From assembly GCA_018668475.1 (NCBI GenBank), contig JABJCZ010000399.1, positions 1-6,734 on the forward strand: a stretch of 6,734 bases of DNA, written 5' to 3'. Origin of the DNA: Alphaproteobacteria bacterium (GTDB taxonomy: Bacteria; Pseudomonadota; Alphaproteobacteria; UBA828). Shown piece by piece: positions 5,442-6,734 of this stretch. The position numbers and the translations under genes are program-made. The notes under the pieces were generated by a model that worked only from the letters and a program-made list of their open reading frames with translations, was not told where the DNA came from and ran no database searches. Positions within the stretch are counted from its first letter, which is position 1. The number at the start of each line of letters is the position of its first letter.

Positions 5442-6734
5442 TTACTCGTCTTTCAATTTGATTGCGACGAAATCCTGCTCAGTGCCGCGCTGGCGCAACA
5501 TCAGAATGACCGGCGCGCCCGCACTTTCGAATGTCGCAATAATAACCAGCACATCCGCCACGCTATGGACCGGCTGCCGGTCAACTTTGAGAATAATATC
5601 GCCCGGCGCAAGGTCGGCGACCAGCTCAGCGCCAGCATCGCCGGCAGCTTCGACATTCGTCACAACGACGCCGGTCTGTTCGTCTGCCAAACCAAATACT
5701 TCACGCTGAGCATCGGTAATATCGGCCAGCGTCAGTCCAAGGTGTTCAAAAGTGTGGGTCTGCGGTTCTATCGGCGTGTGCGCCGACGCCACTTCATAAT
5801 CCTCAAGCCGGCCGATGGTCACAGCCGTGCTGACCTCGCCACCATCGCGCCATAGCACGACGGCAACTTCGGCACCCACATCGGTCTCCGCCACCATGCG
5901 CGGCAAGGCCCGCCGGTTGGGGACCTCGCGCCCACCGAAGCGCAAAATCACATCACCCTGGCGCACATCGCCCGCCGCCGCCGGTCCGTCTTCAATGACC
6001 GACGCCACCAGCGCGCCGGTCGGCCCAGGCAGGCCATTGCGCTTGGCAATTTCCGGCGTCACGCTCTGAATACGGACGCCGAGCCAGCCGCGTACGGTGC
6101 GTCCAAACTCGCGCAACTGATTGACCACCACACGGGCGATGTTGGACGGCGTCGCAAAGCCGATACCGACGCTGCCGCCCGACGGCGAATAGATCAGCGT
6201 GTTCACGCCGATCACGTTGCCGTCCATGTCAAACATCGGCCCACCGGAGTTGCCCCGGTTGATCGGTGCGTCGGTTTGCAGGAAATCATCATAGGGCCCG
6301 GCGTTGATATCGCGGCCACGGGCCGAAAGGATGCCGGCGGTAACGGAGTTGCCAAGGCCAAACGGATTGCCAATGGCAATCACCCAGTCCCCGACCCGAG
6401 CTACGTCGGAGTTGCCAAAACTGACAAAGGGCAACGGCGCGTCAGACGTGACTTTGAGCAGAGCAAGGTCCGTCTTTTCATCGTGACCAACGACGATGGC
6501 CGACAACCGCTCACCATCATCAAGAACGACCGTTACCTCATCCGCACCGGCAATCACATGGTTGTTGGTGACGACATAGCCGGTGGGATCAACAATAAAG
6601 CCCGAACCCAGCGAGGTGATAGGCCGAAACCGGCGCCCGCCGTGCTGCTCATCGTCCTCAAAAAAATCGAAAAATTCATCTGGCTCGGCGCCCGGGGGCA
6701 GCTCATCAAATGGCGCCACTGGAGATTTGCCAGC
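5442..6734 (-). CDS. degP: Do/DegP-type (HtrA) periplasmic serine endoprotease, N-terminus cut by window edge
   Basis: This is an envelope quality-control protease of the HtrA/Do family that degrades or holds misfolded periplasmic proteins. The window shows the last 430 residues; the signal peptide and first protease strand lie beyond it. The acidic, Phe-rich stretch DEFFDFFEDDE resembles the LA-loop region of DegP. The trypsin-like triad is complete: His59 in TNNHVI, Asp89 in KTDLALLKV and Ser163 in NRGNSGGPMF (numbering from the first visible codon). Two PDZ domains follow, starting near GWLGVRI (about residue 216) and HLGLTL (about 331), ending with PVILMLRQRG and KLKDE. A GTG at 6719 is not the start: the frame is open to the edge, no ribosome binding site precedes it, and starting there would remove the export signal. 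The stop is 5 bases before the DUF1015 gene. DegQ or MucD would be equally fitting names. Confidence 0.95.
   Translation of the reverse strand, partial: AGKSPVAPFDELPPGAEPDEFFDFFEDDEQHGGRRFRPITSLGSGFIVDPTGYVVTNNHVIAGADEVTVVLDDGERLSAIVVGHDEKTDLALLKVTSDAPLPFVSFGNSDVARVGDWVIAIGNPFGLGNSVTAGILSARGRDINAGPYDDFLQTDAPINRGNSGGPMFDMDGNVIGVNTLIYSPSGGSVGIGFATPSNIARVVVNQLREFGRTVRGWLGVRIQSVTPEIAKRNGLPGPTGALVASVIEDGPAAAGDVRQGDVILRFGGREVPNRRALPRMVAETDVGAEVAVVLWRDGGEVSTAVTIGRLEDYEVASAHTPIEPQTHTFEHLGLTLADITDAQREVFGLADEQTGVVVTNVEAAGDAGAELVADLAPGDIILKVDRQPVHSVADVLVIIATFESAGAPVILMLRQRGTEQDFVAIKLKDE

Noticed and set aside
4960..5709. A 249-codon plus-strand frame opposite DUF1015 and the protease
   Set aside because: It spans the junction of two well supported minus-strand genes and its translation shows no known motif.
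6717..6719. GTG as start codon of the DegP-like protease
   Set aside because: The frame stays open to the window edge, no ribosome binding site precedes it, and a start here would leave an exported-family protease without a signal peptide.

Overview
The window is a compact, fully collinear stretch of a bacterial chromosome. All five recognisable genes lie on the minus strand, so transcription runs from position 6734 towards position 1. The GC-rich coding, the alphaproteobacterial style of the acetolactate synthase (a GEAS diphosphate motif, FDDRVTGRL, DIDPSSINKN) and the miaA-then-acetolactate-synthase order all suggest an alphaproteobacterium. I cannot name the order or genus. No mobile element, tRNA, rRNA or CRISPR array was seen.

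In transcription order: (1) a Do/DegP-type periplasmic serine protease, cut at its N-terminus by the window edge (6734-5442). (2) Five bases later, a DUF1015/COG4198 protein (5436-4198) with a DGHHR motif. (3) After a 69-base gap, a TrpB2-type tryptophan synthase beta-like PLP enzyme (4128-2761). (4) Nine bases later, miaA, tRNA dimethylallyltransferase (2751-1774). (5) After a 168-base spacer, the large subunit of acetolactate synthase (1605-1), starting at GTG and cut near its C-terminus by the window edge. The ilvH regulatory subunit would be expected just outside.

The protease, DUF1015, trpB2 and miaA genes are packed tightly enough to be one transcription unit. The 168-base spacer before the acetolactate synthase is the only place with visible RNA-level structure: a nested inverted repeat followed by four T, a candidate terminator or attenuator. 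A 14-codon reading frame there also overlaps the GTG start.

The most interesting idea is the DUF1015-TrpB2 pair. TrpB2 enzymes have been reported to prefer O-phosphoserine over serine. The DGHHR motif of DUF1015 resembles the ParB/SerK-like fold that includes free-serine kinases. Together they could form a TrpA-independent, phosphoserine-fed route from indole to tryptophan. This is inference from family knowledge and adjacency, not something the sequence proves.
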